Source of the DNA: Cristatella mucedo
Lineage: Eukaryota > Bryozoa > Phylactolaemata > Cristatellidae
Assembly (NCBI GenBank): GCA_009760855.2
Contig: WPIO01000019.1
Coordinates: 5,063,501 to 5,127,500 of the forward strand
Reading direction: 5' to 3'
Length of the DNA stretch: 64,000 nucleotides
Of the stretch, positions 1 through 11,691 are shown piece after piece. The position numbers and the translations under genes are program-made. How positions within the stretch are numbered: position 1 is the first letter of the stretch; each line of letters begins with the position of its first letter. The notes beneath the pieces are model-generated. The model saw only the letters and a program-made list of their open reading frames with translations, searched no databases and was not told the origin of the DNA.

Positions 1-430
1 CCATACCTAGCTGAACTGCTGCACCAGTTTCAGCTTCCTCGTGCCCTCAGGTCCTGTATGGACAATAAATTAACTTTTCCATTCCTGCGCTTAAAGACCG
101 TTGGCGACAGAAGCTCAAGCTCTGCTAGTCCTAGACTGTGGAACTCACTTCCACGACTCATCCGCAACGACAACTACTACCCTGCTGCCGACTATGGCAC
201 ATGCTTTCAAGCAGTAGTGAGCTGCCACTTCCATGTTACTCACTACCTCAACTGCTCTCCTGACTCTGCTATGCTTCCCCCTTTCTCTTTGTTTCGTGAG
301 ATAAAGTCTGTTGGCTAACGAATGCGTACCGAAAGCCGCTTAGGCTGTGAGTGCGCTATACAAAACTCTCCTGCTTAACACCCACATAGTCGTTGTGGCT
401 TTGTGGAGTTACAGATGGAGATATATTACA
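1..430 (+). mobile_element. LINE group F2, 3' end (C-terminal ORF and 3' UTR)
   Basis: The first 318 nt encode the region after the reverse transcriptase of a CR1/L2-like LINE: YLAELLHQF, LKTVGDRSSSSASPRLWNSL. It then runs into a 3' UTR ending in GGAGATATATTACATT. It is closely matched at 11200-11690, so F2 is a distinct subfamily. It continues off the left edge. Confidence 0.8.
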
Positions 431-900
431 TTGGGTAGAATCAGCATATGCAAAGAATCTACGCTATTGCAGATTTTGGATGGTGCTCAAATGTTTCGAG
501 CAGAGCATAGAGTGTTGATCTTTTAGCTTACTTCAAATAGGAGTTGAAAAAAATTACACTGTGCTAGCATAGCCGAGATGCTAGTTGGCATACATATGGC
601 TTCTACCACCTGAATAGTAAGTACAGCTACACGAGTAAGCACAGATAACTCAGTTTAAGTAGCATCCAGCATAACAGCTATCAAATACACGGCAACACAA
701 TATGTCCAGTTTAGCATTTTCGTCTTGGCTAACTTTCCAAAAGCCCACGGGTCTGTCAAACGAGAACACTCCTACGGCCATACAAGGATACGACATACAA
801 GGGATGACATACAAGGATACGGCATACAAGGATATGGCATACAAGGATACGGCATACAAGGATACTACATACAAGGAAACGACAGCTCTGCTTTGATACA
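431..900. other. AT-rich spacer
   Basis: Apart from the minisatellite at its right end, no gene or repeat was recognised. It lies in the presumed 3' part of copy A (intron or flank). Confidence 0.4.
779..885 (+). repeat. 15-bp minisatellite, about seven units
   Basis: Tandem units of the form ATACAAGGATACGGC. The unit is a multiple of three, so it reads as a repeated pentapeptide in all frames; this is not evidence of coding. Confidence 0.9.
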
Positions 901-904
901 CACA

Positions 905-1690
905 ACTCTCTTAGCTCTCTCGCAGCATGTATCTGGATGGATGCAAACTTTCTCAAATTGAATGAAGATAGCACCAACTTACCAGTAATGGGAAAACCTA
1001 GTGTTGCTAAGATATTGAAAGCTAAACCCTCAAAGGGCTCGGCCGGCATATCTGTCCGAAATCTGGGTGTCCTGCACCAAAGTGACCTTTCATTAAATGA
1101 CCGTATCAACTCTGCAATCAAGCAGGGTTATTTTCAGCTAGGCACCGTTCAAACAACTCGGCTTAGCATAGACCAGGGTACCACAACCCAGCTGGTCAAT
1201 GCATTTGAGAAAAACCACCGACTTCTGCACCTTGCTAACAGTGGGCTTTCTTTAGTGTGCAATTGGATGCTTAAGTTGATGCAAAACTCGGCAGCTAGGT
1301 ATGTCTGTAGTGAATGTCGAAACTATCGCATTATACCATTTCTAACCTTTGACCTGCACTAGCACACCATTGAGCATAGTATCGACTTTAAGGTATTGTC
1401 ACTTACTTTTAAGTCCATTCATTTTTGTGTGCTCCAGATTACTAATCTGAAACGCTCCTACATGCGGCCCTTTCGAATCAAGTCGCTTGGCTGCACCTCT
1501 TACCATCTCAAATCCTTTGGATACCGTGCCTTAGGTTCGTGTGCTCCCAAAGCCTGGATCCCACTTCCGACTGACGTCATGACATCCCCTTACTTGACAT
1601 TTAAACAGATACTAAAAAAGCACATGATCTTCACAGTATTCGTTTTGTCCGTGTTAAATTTTATTTATGTCCCCATTGAACTTGCTTAAC
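905..1690 (+). mobile_element. LINE group F1 remnant (RT thumb to C-terminus, decayed)
   Basis: The frame from about 934 gives WMDANFLKLNEDSTNLPVMG and later RNLGVLHQSDLSLNDRINSA, the usual end of the RT domain in CR1/L2-like LINEs. This is followed after frameshifts by an NSAARYVC block and an LKSFGYRALGSCAPKAW block. Several stops and shifts make it inactive. Confidence 0.82.
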
Positions 1691-1699
1691 TACACATGC

Positions 1700-3536
1700 T
1701 GAAGTTTGCACCGGAATCTATCCATCTTTCAATGCAAGAGCTGAACCAGTTCGCGTGCCTTGTAAAGAAGAGCATTTTTGACAATGCCCCCCCCCCCCAG
1801 AACAGCAGACGGCAGCACTGGGACTCGATAAAAGACATACTCAACGAGATAACCCTATGCGACGTCTCAACATGGGCTGTTATGGGTCCAAGATCTAGAG
1901 TATTTGGCTAACCCCAGCCTCCAAGGGAAATTCGAGAATTTGTTTTACAGTTTAATTGTACCAGCAAGGCTGATACAAGGAAAGACAGCCTTTGTGTCTC
2001 AAGAGGTCAAGATTGTTTTGTGGCCATGCATGCAAACGAATACTGAGGTGGGTTGCAGGAGTCACTAGCAAATCCTCTGATGCCTCAAATATGTAATCAA
2101 CTTTACTAGCAGTGTAAGTTTGGTGCGATTGTTGAGACTGTGTGCAAAGGCTTAATCAGCAAGTAAATAGGTCAGATGCAGATAATTTACAGGTGCCGCC
2201 AACGTTGAAGGAGTGTCGGAAATAGGGAAATGCTTATGATTGAAAACCTCTCCGCGAAAGACTGGCTTAAATGCAGTTAAAACAATGGGGATGCAATTTG
2301 CTAATTTGCTTATGCAGTTGGAACATGCACACTAGCTAGTTGAAATTGCTACAACTTCAGACGACTATGAGCTTATAAGAAGAGGGCTGTCCAAGGGATA
2401 GGGAGCAGTAGCATTCCAGCAGCTTTCGTGCTCTGCACTACCACACCCTATTGGCCGTCGCCCGCATTGGCGACTGACACTTCGTCAGCTTCCGCTTGGA
2501 CCAGCTGAGCTGGTTGAATAAAAAGCGCCACCGCCGAGTGAGCGACCGACCGGTAGTCGCGCCGTGCCTGCCTTTGGTAAGCAATGGACGCGTGTATAAT
2601 CTACTTTGTGTGGGGCCGTGGTTTCTGCCAGCCACTTCGGACCGGCGAGTTTTCACAGCAACGAATCGGGAACAAAAAGGAGCAATGCGAGCAGAATATA
2701 AGCATATCTATCATGGACAATAACAGGAAAAACAAGCTACAAAGGAAGCCTCTCGGTGCCTCTCACTGCCGAAACTAACTCAAAAGGAACACAAATCCGG
2801 GATACCCCAGTTGTCTAAGATTTTGATCAGTAGGATGCCGGCGGCTTGTGCCATCGATGATGTTCAGCGATTGCTTTGCATGTACAACGACTCATTGACT
2901 GATAAACAGTGCATTTCAACACGAATAGTATGTGCATATGCATGTGCAACGAGCCTAGAGTAGATTACGGATTAGCTTTCGGACTTGTTTTTTTCAGATT
3001 TTGGGTTTTTTGCCGATCCCGTCCCCCTCCCCAATCCAGTCTGGGTCTAATAATTAGTAATAGTAACATGAACAATGGCCGACTACAGACTTAAGCACAT
3101 ACATTGCTAATCACTAGTGCAAAACAGAGGCTGTGAAGAAAAGGTGGGTTTCTTAAGTTTCACTTTAAATGTCGTCAAATCGAAAGGCTTCCGTGACACG
3201 AGTATAGAGGCCATGGCCTAGGAGCATAATAACTGAAAACAGTCTCTAAAGAACTGGGAAACGACCAGAGTGAGCGGAGAACCGACGAGTGAGTAGTTCA
3301 GATAATGAGGCCGAAGCAAGAGAATGACAGGACCAAGGAGTGAGTTACAGGACCTTGAGGTCGAAACACGACTGATTTGACTTGACATGGACTAGCACCA
3401 TCACTGCTTGCAATTTGCTGAACACACTGTGTAGAAAGAGGTGAGATGCTACAGTGCTGCAGTGGCAAGGCAAGATGTACGTCTAAGAAGCAGTCCCGAG
3501 AAGCAGGTTGGGATGCAAAAGTCGGCACGGCAGTAC
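1700..3536. other. Non-coding stretch inside or beyond copy A
   Basis: No exon, SINE or LINE block could be supported. I looked here for the next minus-strand SDR exon (the ILPSMI...SIVTISS block) and did not see it. Confidence 0.4.
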
Positions 3537-6500
3537 CTTTAGTCAGAGCAACTTGACCAAAGTAGTTGACATTCATGATTTGCTTGTACACATCCAGGGA
3601 GGTACTAACAACTTGGCCCTTGGAGCCGATACCAGCATTGTTGACCAGTATGTCGATATGCCCGAAGCAGCCCAAACACTGATTGGCTGAAGGCGGAATG
3701 GTCGAGTGATTGGCCAGATCCAGGTAGACAACTTTAATCCGATCAGCTGCCACCTGCAATGCCGAGCAGCCGCTAGTTTAGACAAATAGGAGCAAGATTG
3801 AGGCCGGCTTTAGTTGAATACACCTTTGCTCTGTCGCAGAGCAATGCCCACATACGCAAGCGCTTTTTGTGCATGCAATTTCACAATAGATAGCTGCTGA
3901 AGGCCGGCTGGCATGGGACTGGGATGCCGAAAAATGTTTGCCTCCAGCATGTAACCGGCACGTAATCTCAGTGGCGCTACCAGTCCAGCTCTTTAGTCCA
4001 GCTCTTTAACCCGATCAATCTATCGTGAACAGCTTTCTATGGCACTGCCCTTCAAGCCGAGCGTGCTCGAACTGAATCTGGTGCGCTGCTACCGCCCTCG
4101 TTCGAGCGTGCATTTGTCAATTGCAAATTTGGTGGCAAGCTGCAACCATTACGTCTGCAGGAGTCAGCAATAAGAGAGCCCATCCGCTGCACAGATTGTG
4201 CGAGTCCACGGGGAAAGTCTCGGCAAAGCAGATCGAGGTGGCAGAGATCAGCAAGGTCCGAAGCAACGTTGGAGCAGCAAGCCACATGCCGAGTGCAGCT
4301 GCTGTTACCACAGCTGAGTTCACGCTGTGCACTCTGTTCATTCCCCTGCCAAGCCAATTTCATCGGGGGGGGGGGAGGGGAGGGGAGGAGAGGGTGGTGG
4401 CTGCAGCCGTGGTCGGTGACGTGGCACCAATGTCCAAACTCTGGAATGGCACTTGCCTCACCAAAAAAGAAAACCTTCATCAAGGCTGAGGCTGAGCGTC
4501 ACACCAATCGTCTGTCTGCATTGCACCCGCTCAATATGCACCCCGAGAGTAGCACAGGAAATGCAGACAGAGGCATCCCCCAAACGGCATCTGCCATCTG
4601 CATAGCAGCAACACGGGCGGCTGCTCACTTTGTGAATATCGATCAGCTGTGCCTTGAGCTGCTCCAATTTGGCGACGGTTCTTGCAGCGAGGACGAGCCG
4701 ACAGCCACTTCTCAGAAACCCACTGGCAAGCGCTGCAATGAGCAACAAAAAGTCAATGAAGCAGCACAAGATCTTAACGTTCTCCTGGTCTAGTGTCGAC
4801 TTATAAATGAGTGGTCTGGCAATAGCTTCTTGGGAATGTGCTGGGACCAAACCTGCTGCTATGGACGTATCTATCGTGTTAGTTACTCAGGGCAGCAGTA
4901 AATCTAGGCAGCTCAGAAGGAGAACAGTGCGCATGGGGAGCGTAAAGGGCTAGAGGTCTCCTCAGACTCTTCGACCAGGAAATGAACTCTGCGATGAAGT
5001 CAGCAGGGGCCGGGTTGAAGGTGCACGTTGAGGTAGAGCGACGACCTGAAGTTGCAGAGTCCAGGGAGGATGTTGCCTTGGCGATGGATTCTCCCACCTG
5101 GTCTATCTTGCTGACAGAGAAGCCAGACCGGCTAACCGACTAATCTTGGCACGTTACATCTCCTAGAAAAACGATGACGGGAGCATTTTTAGTGGGTCTT
5201 CCCTCTCCATGGACGGTCGGGGGTTTCAACTTCTGGCCGACCTGCACTGGCTCCCAATCCAGCAGCGCATTGGCTTTAAGGTTCTGTCATTTACTTTTAG
5301 GTCCCTTCATTCTCTGGCTCCACCTACCTATCAGAACTACTCTCCAACCGGTCTAGGCATCGTGCCACCCACTTTACTGACTCAAATCGTTTAACTATGG
5401 CTAGAACCAACCTCAAATTCTTTGGAGACCGTGCTGTTAGTTCGTATGCTCCCAAAGCCTGGAACTCATTCCTGACTGACGTCACGACAGCCCCTGTCAA
5501 GACGACATTTAAAACGAAGCTAAAATCCGACTTGTTCATGATAACATTCTCTAGGTCCTTGTGATTTGGAGAATGTGTGCTTATATGTGCTGACACTGTG
5601 CACATTACTGTGACAGCCATCTGTACGACCCATCGTCGGGCTGGGTAGCGCGACCGAGCAACAAGTCTCCTGGCTCCAAGAATAAACACTTTATTATCAG
5701 AAAACACGCCAGCCAAGCCCAGTCTAGGCTGCCGGCATCGAAGGGTCTAGCCCTCTCTCTTCTCTCTGTTCTCCTAAGCAGCATTTATATTCTGTGCATG
5801 CATTGTTTAGGCACTGTCGACCCGTTGCTTGCTCCAAACCTGCCCAGCAGCTGTCGGCAGTTTGTGGTAGATGGATGTCTGCACGGATGCTCCCAATGCA
5901 TGGATTTGTGCGGGAGACATCCGCCGAGAGCCTTTGTCAGCCCCTCAACCTCTCGAGAGCCTGCTACTGCTTAGGCAGTCTGATCCCTCGTAGGACAAGT
6001 GCTAGCACGCTCCTGACTCATTTTCCCTCACAGTTGCCACAAACCATAATATGCATGTTGTCACTATGGATGTTACCACAAACGGTATTAGGCATGTTGA
6101 CAGTGGTGCAGATTACCACTAACCACGTGGTCATTTTTTTACAGCATATGTAAGGTGCCTAGAAAGAGATTGAGTTCTCTGGGAGAACTATAGAAATGTA
6201 TTAATATTATTATTAACATAAAACAGCAGCAGCAAACAACGAAACCTTCAGGCGACCCATGTAACTTTAATTTTTGCACAGGTGGTTAGAACAATAAGAT
6301 GATGTATACATTCCATCTACACGATTACCTAAATAGTCTAGCCATCGAAGATAGCAGACCCGGATTACTACCCAACGTTGCCTTCCAGAGTACTCTGCAT
6401 TCAGGTCATGCACTGGTAGCGCTATTCAAAGCTCTTGACAGGTACATTAACTACTTCAGAACATGAAGGCATAGCAATAAGCTCAATCACTAAGAGTAAC

Positions 6501-8653
6501 TAAACTTGGTGTATGCACCGACAGCAGCAACTGCAGCAGGAATGGGCAAATTTGTGTGACAACAGGTTTGAGACATCCAGATGGCTCAATTTCCTGGGAC
6601 TATATCCTGGGACTACGCCTATGGCTGCTGCAGTGATAGCGGCCACAGGCAGCCGAGCCACTGACAGAGCAAGAAAGTGATCGAACCACTGAGCACGTGA
6701 GCAAGCAGTCGCTCAGATCACAGTAAGCCAAATATCGAGCAACTACCGATGCAATAGAGATCAACGGCATCTGATGCAGCGGCAGCAAAACGGTTTGTTG
6801 GCATTCACGGCAAATATTGTACACTAAGCAGTGCCTATCACTAATCGGTAACCTAGTACACACCAAATGCCACAAAGAGCTTGAACAGAGAGTATCAAGG
6901 ACTGTCGTAACTGCCAGTGCACCATACAAACATTGAACACTGACAAGCTTGACACACAATGGCCTTATTTTCGCTGATCCTCAGCCGCTCTTGAGACAGA
7001 TGCAGGGGCAGGTAATACAAAAGAAACGTTTCCTTATCAGTAAAGTGACAAAGCCGAAGCAGTGGCAGCAGCTAGCCTTGAGGATCTGTCCATGGGCAGG
7101 CAGAGGTACACTCACTCAGTCGGTGTGATACACATTCACGGATCGGTTTCCCCACACTCATTTTTCAGACAGTCAATGCTTACTTGCACGGGTGCCTACA
7201 GCGCACTGCAATGAAGCATGCCCGAGAGCTCTAGACCGACGACCTGTCATGCAGCACCAGAGCAACGTCAAGGAAAGCCGATCGAACGGACACACACTTA
7301 AGGCACATGGCAATCCACAAAATTCTCGGAACCGGCTTGCTTTCAGGGGAATGCATCCTCAGGAGGGGATGCAGGTGGTTCACGACCTGTCGTAGGTACC
7401 AATTTTCGAGAACACCGCTTAGTGTTCTGCTTAATGGTGTGCTTCGTGTTCATAATGTTCTGCTTCATGGAGTCGCATTTCGGTATCATACACTGATCAC
7501 TCTACACATCTCAGGATACTAATATTACAACCAGGTTTCGTCATAAAACGTTCAATATTTCAGTCAAGAATAAGGCCAAAAAAAGCGATTATTTCAAACT
7601 GCATATAAAGAATACAAAATTCAGTTGTATAGCACCCTAAGAGAACTTAATCTCTAATCAGGCGCTTCACAAAAGCCACGGGGCTCAAGCCCACGACCTC
7701 GGCCACACCTCGGTCGGGGCGAGCACTGGGCAAACCAGCAAGCCAGCATACAGCAGTTCGAATGATGTACTGCCATTGAATAGTCTGAAGAACCTCCAAG
7801 TAATTAGAGTGAAACGTGTGTATGCTAAAGCAGTTACATAATGACTGTGCTTGAGGCTATTAAAGCGGACCTTTAATCATAATACCGGAAGCTGCTACGG
7901 CTCGGAGTGCGAAATAGAAAATTCCTGCCTAACACCCTAGTCTTTGCGACTCTGCGGAGTAACAGACGGATATACATTACATAACGGTTAAGAGCTGGAT
8001 ATGTCGCAATCTATGGTTTACACGTCGTAACAAAGCCTAAGTCAAGCTATGGCTGGTCAGTTGTACTTTGGGCAATTGCGAGCTTGGGCTGCTGCTGTAT
8101 ATGGGCAATTTTGTCGAGTAGACTGGTCTAAATTAAAACGAACGGACTTGCTACGTTACGGTATGGGAGCTCTTTACTGCTGCCTTACTCTGCTACCTTA
8201 GAATGCTACCATCGTCGAGCTGGGCGTGTCGGGGCACTCGCCACGCCGTGATTCGGAGGACCAGCTCCACCGATATTTGTCATGCGTCGGCAAGGACTTG
8301 CACCGTTACGAGCGTAGTTTTTCTGGCAACGGACTTTAGTTCAAGAGCCGCCACAGCGCGCTTGTAACAATGGTGCTACGCAGGCAATTCTGCCACTCAT
8401 TTTTCGACCGCCCATACGCCTTCCGCACTGAGAGCCACGGTGATGCTGCGATACGAACCTTCGCCGATTCCAGAACTGGCGCCGGTGATTAGCACTACTT
8501 TGTCCGTAAGATCCTTGTACCTTCTCAGCAGGCGACTGGCTATGCCAAGGGACACTAAGGCAGCCCCGCAAAGCGTTGCAATGCATGCCGCCTGGTTGCC
8601 CAGGTAATCCTGCAGAAGACGACGGACAGCCGGCTTACAACCGCAGCATACAT
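3537..8653 (-). CDS. DHRS7B-like short-chain dehydrogenase/reductase, copy A (N-terminal half; rest off the left edge)
   Basis: Tandem paralog of copy B on the same strand. Coding exons seen: 8609-8459 (membrane segment, then DLTDKVVLITGASSGIGE), 4732-4629 (starting ALASGFLRSGCRLVLAAR) and 3753-3537 (NNAG motif, then NYFGQVALTK). Lengths are 151, 104 and 217 nt against 154, 104 and 217 in copy B, with the same phases. No exon with the catalytic Ser or YxxxK was found in 1-3536, so the remaining exons should lie left of the window; truncation is the alternative. The start is unclear. By analogy with copy B it would be the ATG at 8653-8651 (five codons, MYAAV), which needs a 29-nt intron at 8638-8610. 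The donor after 8459 is GTTCGT, a weak site. No frameshift or stop was seen in the three clear exons. Confidence 0.85.
5215..5625 (+). mobile_element. LINE F1 remnant (C-terminal ORF)
   Basis: Blocks LLADLHWLPIQQRIGFKVLS, then LKFFGDRAVSSYAPKAWNSF in a shifted frame, then the start of the F1 3' UTR. It lies in intron sequence of copy A. The element appears interrupted: 3' UTR-like sequence resumes near 6010. Confidence 0.8.
6010..6215 (+). mobile_element. LINE F1 3' UTR and tail hairpin
   Basis: Ends with GTGCCTAGAAAGAGATTGAG and TTCTCT, followed by ATT units. It is probably the separated tail of the element at 5215-5625, with about 400 bp of foreign or diverged sequence between. Confidence 0.65.
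7614..7745 (-). mobile_element. SINE family S2 copy
   Basis: Read on the minus strand it has a tRNA-like head with a B-box-like GTGGGCTTGAGCC, then GAAGCGCCTGATTAGAGATT and AAGTTCTCT, the tail shared with LINE F1. Confidence 0.72.
7885..7990 (+). mobile_element. LINE F2 3' UTR fragment
   Basis: Matches the F2 ends at 320-430 and 11580-11690, including CCTAACACCC, a GGAGTAACAGACGGATATAC block and the terminal ACATTACATA. Confidence 0.7.
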
Positions 8654-9430
8654 TTTCACTATGCTCGAAACCTTGCAAAACACTTATCGCGGTATCGTCA
8701 TTATGGGTAGGATAACGTCAACAAAAGCGGCAAAGATGATCGCTTCGGACTTTCATATGTAGCGCACCGCGAGCAAACTGAGTACCATATCATAAGGCGG
8801 CGCTAGTTCCTGCCAAAATGCATAGCACGTGCTTGTCTCGTCACAATTATTCTTCGGCCCAGAAAGCTTTCAAGCGAAGTGGGCGGATCCCGTTATCTCC
8901 CTCGCCGCCACAGGCGAGATGTGGACTGCAGGTGGGCGCAGCCTGGGTACGCCGAAACTACCTTTTAAATCCAAGAGCTACCTATAGGTTCGCGTATGAG
9001 TTCGTCGACACCAGCACTTGATTAGCGTTTCATTTGCTTTAATTTTGGTACTGAGCAGATGTTCTGGCTTCCGCATTCTCCTGATGTATATGCGCTACGT
9101 CCGGTTGTGAAGGGTCAGGAGCTTTTAACGGCAAAGCCAGTTTTTATTAAGACGCTGGCGGTACGTGAAATTTCTCTGTAAGTAATGCTCACGGCTCCAG
9201 TGAACCAATTAATTTATTTCCCGAGGCTCTGACAGCTATAGTTTAGCAACAATGCTAGCGCACTCAGTTCTTCGGCTGCTCTTTGGGATTCTTTCGGACT
9301 CACGATACCGAGTTCACTCGACGGGGGTTACGTCCCTGCTCGCTCCGCGTCGGTTAATGATTGCTAGGCTAGAGCTGACGTTCGTTCTCGCTGCCTTTTT
9401 AGTTTCTCAAGCTCGCTCCGGCGTTTAATT

Positions 9431-9432
<2 letters not shown>

Positions 9433-9481
<49 letters not shown>
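9433..9481. repeat. (AT)n microsatellite
   Basis: About 24 pure AT units. Confidence 0.95.
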
Positions 9482-9484
<3 letters not shown>

Positions 9485-10047
9485 ATGCCGTGCAAAGGGA
9501 TAACCAGAACGAGAAGGTCGAGTGATCCTTAGCCGTTATACCGTCTCGAATAATGCCGCTCTCACTGTAGAGCTGGATTGGAAGCCGGCGCACATTGCCG
9601 ACCTCCGATAGCGTGCCGGATTAATTTTTTCAATATAAAGTAGAAAAAATATGTCATTAGTCACTATAACTTACTTCACTTTATTCAAGGCAGCTGAGTT
9701 CTTATAGGATTGTGTACACCGTCAGCGGGTCCCGCTGATACGGTAGGTACTCTGGAAAACCCTTAAGGTAGAAACCGATAAGTTCCAAATAATGAGATAC
9801 GTCTTTAAGCCTTTTTTCTGCGATCTATTCCGAATGATTTTGATCTTTTCTGGTATCAGTCGAACGTAGTCCAAAGAAATTATGTCCATCCTGTTAGCAA
9901 AGTCACCGCTGTGGTCGTTGACGTTTTCCGTTAGAAGAGCAGGTTGAACTTAGTACTTTTATTTACATAAAGTGGTATGGTGCCATCCCTCTGTGAGGGT
10001 GTCTGAGGGCCTCCTAAAAAGGGTGGTCCAGAGAGGGAGATAGATTA

Positions 10048-10089
10048 CTATTACTCTTACTCTCCTTAGGGGGAGAGTAAGAGTAATAG
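10048..10089. repeat. Perfect 18-bp inverted repeat with 6-nt loop
   Basis: Arms 10048-10065 and 10072-10089 are exact reverse complements around the loop TTAGGG. No coding context. Confidence 0.85.
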
Positions 10090-11199
10090 GAATAATGCCT
10101 CGCTTTATGGAATTTATCTTTCTCAAAGCATATTTATTGATATTTCTCAAGTACCCATGGAACTGTCTGCATGCAAACTGACAGTAAAACAAGGGTAGCT
10201 TTAGTAATCTGTTAATGTAACCGTACTGTTGTGCTGACCTTCTGGTGACCTGCAAGAATCAAGGTCACGATTTTAATGTCTTTAGCCGAGCAAGGCTTTT
10301 CATGAAAAAATTACAGATTCAACAAAAATGTCAAAACCCACAAAAGATACAGGACACTCGTGTTGTCGCTGCCCCATTATAAAAAGAAAGAAAAATCTAT
10401 TTGATGTGCCAAACTGTAAATATATTGGGAAAACTAAGTTTAAGGAAATGTGCAGCTACACCTACTAAAATCCCTGTCAAGAAATTACGGCGTCAGAATC
10501 TAACTGCCTTTGTGTGCTGCTGTCTCCTATGTGGCACAAGAAGCTAGATCCTGGCACGTGGGAAATCTTGTCTACAACGATAGCCCATATCACAGAAAAC
10601 TCTTGTCACGGATAGGATGACAAAGGCAAACAGCTATGTCCGGAGAGTGAGGGGGTAAATGGTTTTGGCTTGGCTCGATTACCAGCGTTGTTGCTATCTG
10701 GAACGAGCTTATCGCATGCAGTTGTGTCCTTGTCTTCAAAGCGGACAGCATGCTAGAGCAAGTGACACAGTCAAGTTATCAGTAGGTGCACAATAAAGTA
10801 CATTTCACCATTAGCCCGCCGTACCGTCCCGATGCCATGCGACCGAGCACTCGCACCCCCTGTAAGCAAGGGCCGGGACTTATATCACCGACTGCGAGGC
10901 TGCGATTACTGGTTTTGGCCGAAAAGTGTTCTCGGCGCAGAGCGGTCATGGCAGGACCGATGGGACACTTTACTTTTGATAGGGTTTTAAGGCGGTTGAC
11001 CAATCGAGGCACAAGATGCTGTCCGGCAACTTTATACTCGGCGAAAAGATGCTACGAGTTTTGGAACCGAGTTTATCCGGCGTTCTACAAAAAATACAAA
11101 AAGACGGCTGAAGCGTATCCTTACAAAATCAAGTGGCCGAAGAACGGGATTTCTTGCGATACAAATTTTTTTCGCCAACTGTTTGTATCTGTTGTGTGA

Positions 11200-11690
11200 G
11201 CCTGCTGCTTCTGCTATTACGCTGACCCACAAGGCCCGCCACGGCTTGGCTCCTTCGTACCTAGCTGAACTGCTGAATCAGTTTCAGCCTGTACGTGCCC
11301 TCAGGTCCTGTGTGGACAATAAATTAGCTGTCCCATTCCTCCGCTTAAAGACAGTTGGCGACAGAAGCTTTAGCTCTGCAGGTCCTAGACTGTGGAACTC
11401 GCTTCCACAATTCTTACGAAACGACATCTACTCTCCAACTGCCGACTATGGCACATCTTTTTCAGCGGTCCTTAACTGCTACTTCTATGCTACTCACTAC
11501 CTCAACTGCTCTCCTAACTCTGCTATGCTTCCCACTTTCTCTCTGTTTCGTGAGACGAAGTCTGTTGGCTACCGAATGCGTACCGAAAGCCGCTTAGGTT
11601 GTGAGTGCGCTATACAAAACTCTCCTGCGTAACACCCACATGGTCTTTATGACTTTGTGGAGTTACTGACGGAGATACATTACATTACTG
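11200..11690 (+). mobile_element. LINE group F2, 3' end (best copy)
   Basis: An almost uninterrupted frame from about 11219 (ITLTHKARHGLAPSYLAELL, then LKTVGDRSFSSAGPRLWNSL) reaches a stop at 11630-11632. A 3' UTR ends in GATACATTACATTA. It is 5'-truncated and close in sequence to 1-430. Confidence 0.83.
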
Positions 11691-11691
11691 C

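Larger units (their letters stand above)
6216..8458. other. Copy A intron 2, left of its second exon
   Basis: Between coding exons 8609-8459 and 4732-4629. Besides the repeats listed at 7614-7745 and 7885-7990 I see no other structure. Confidence 0.5.

Noticed and set aside
4121-4793. Plus-strand open frames opposite SDR copy A
   Set aside because: They overlap the minus-strand SDR exon at 4732-4629 and show no family resemblance.
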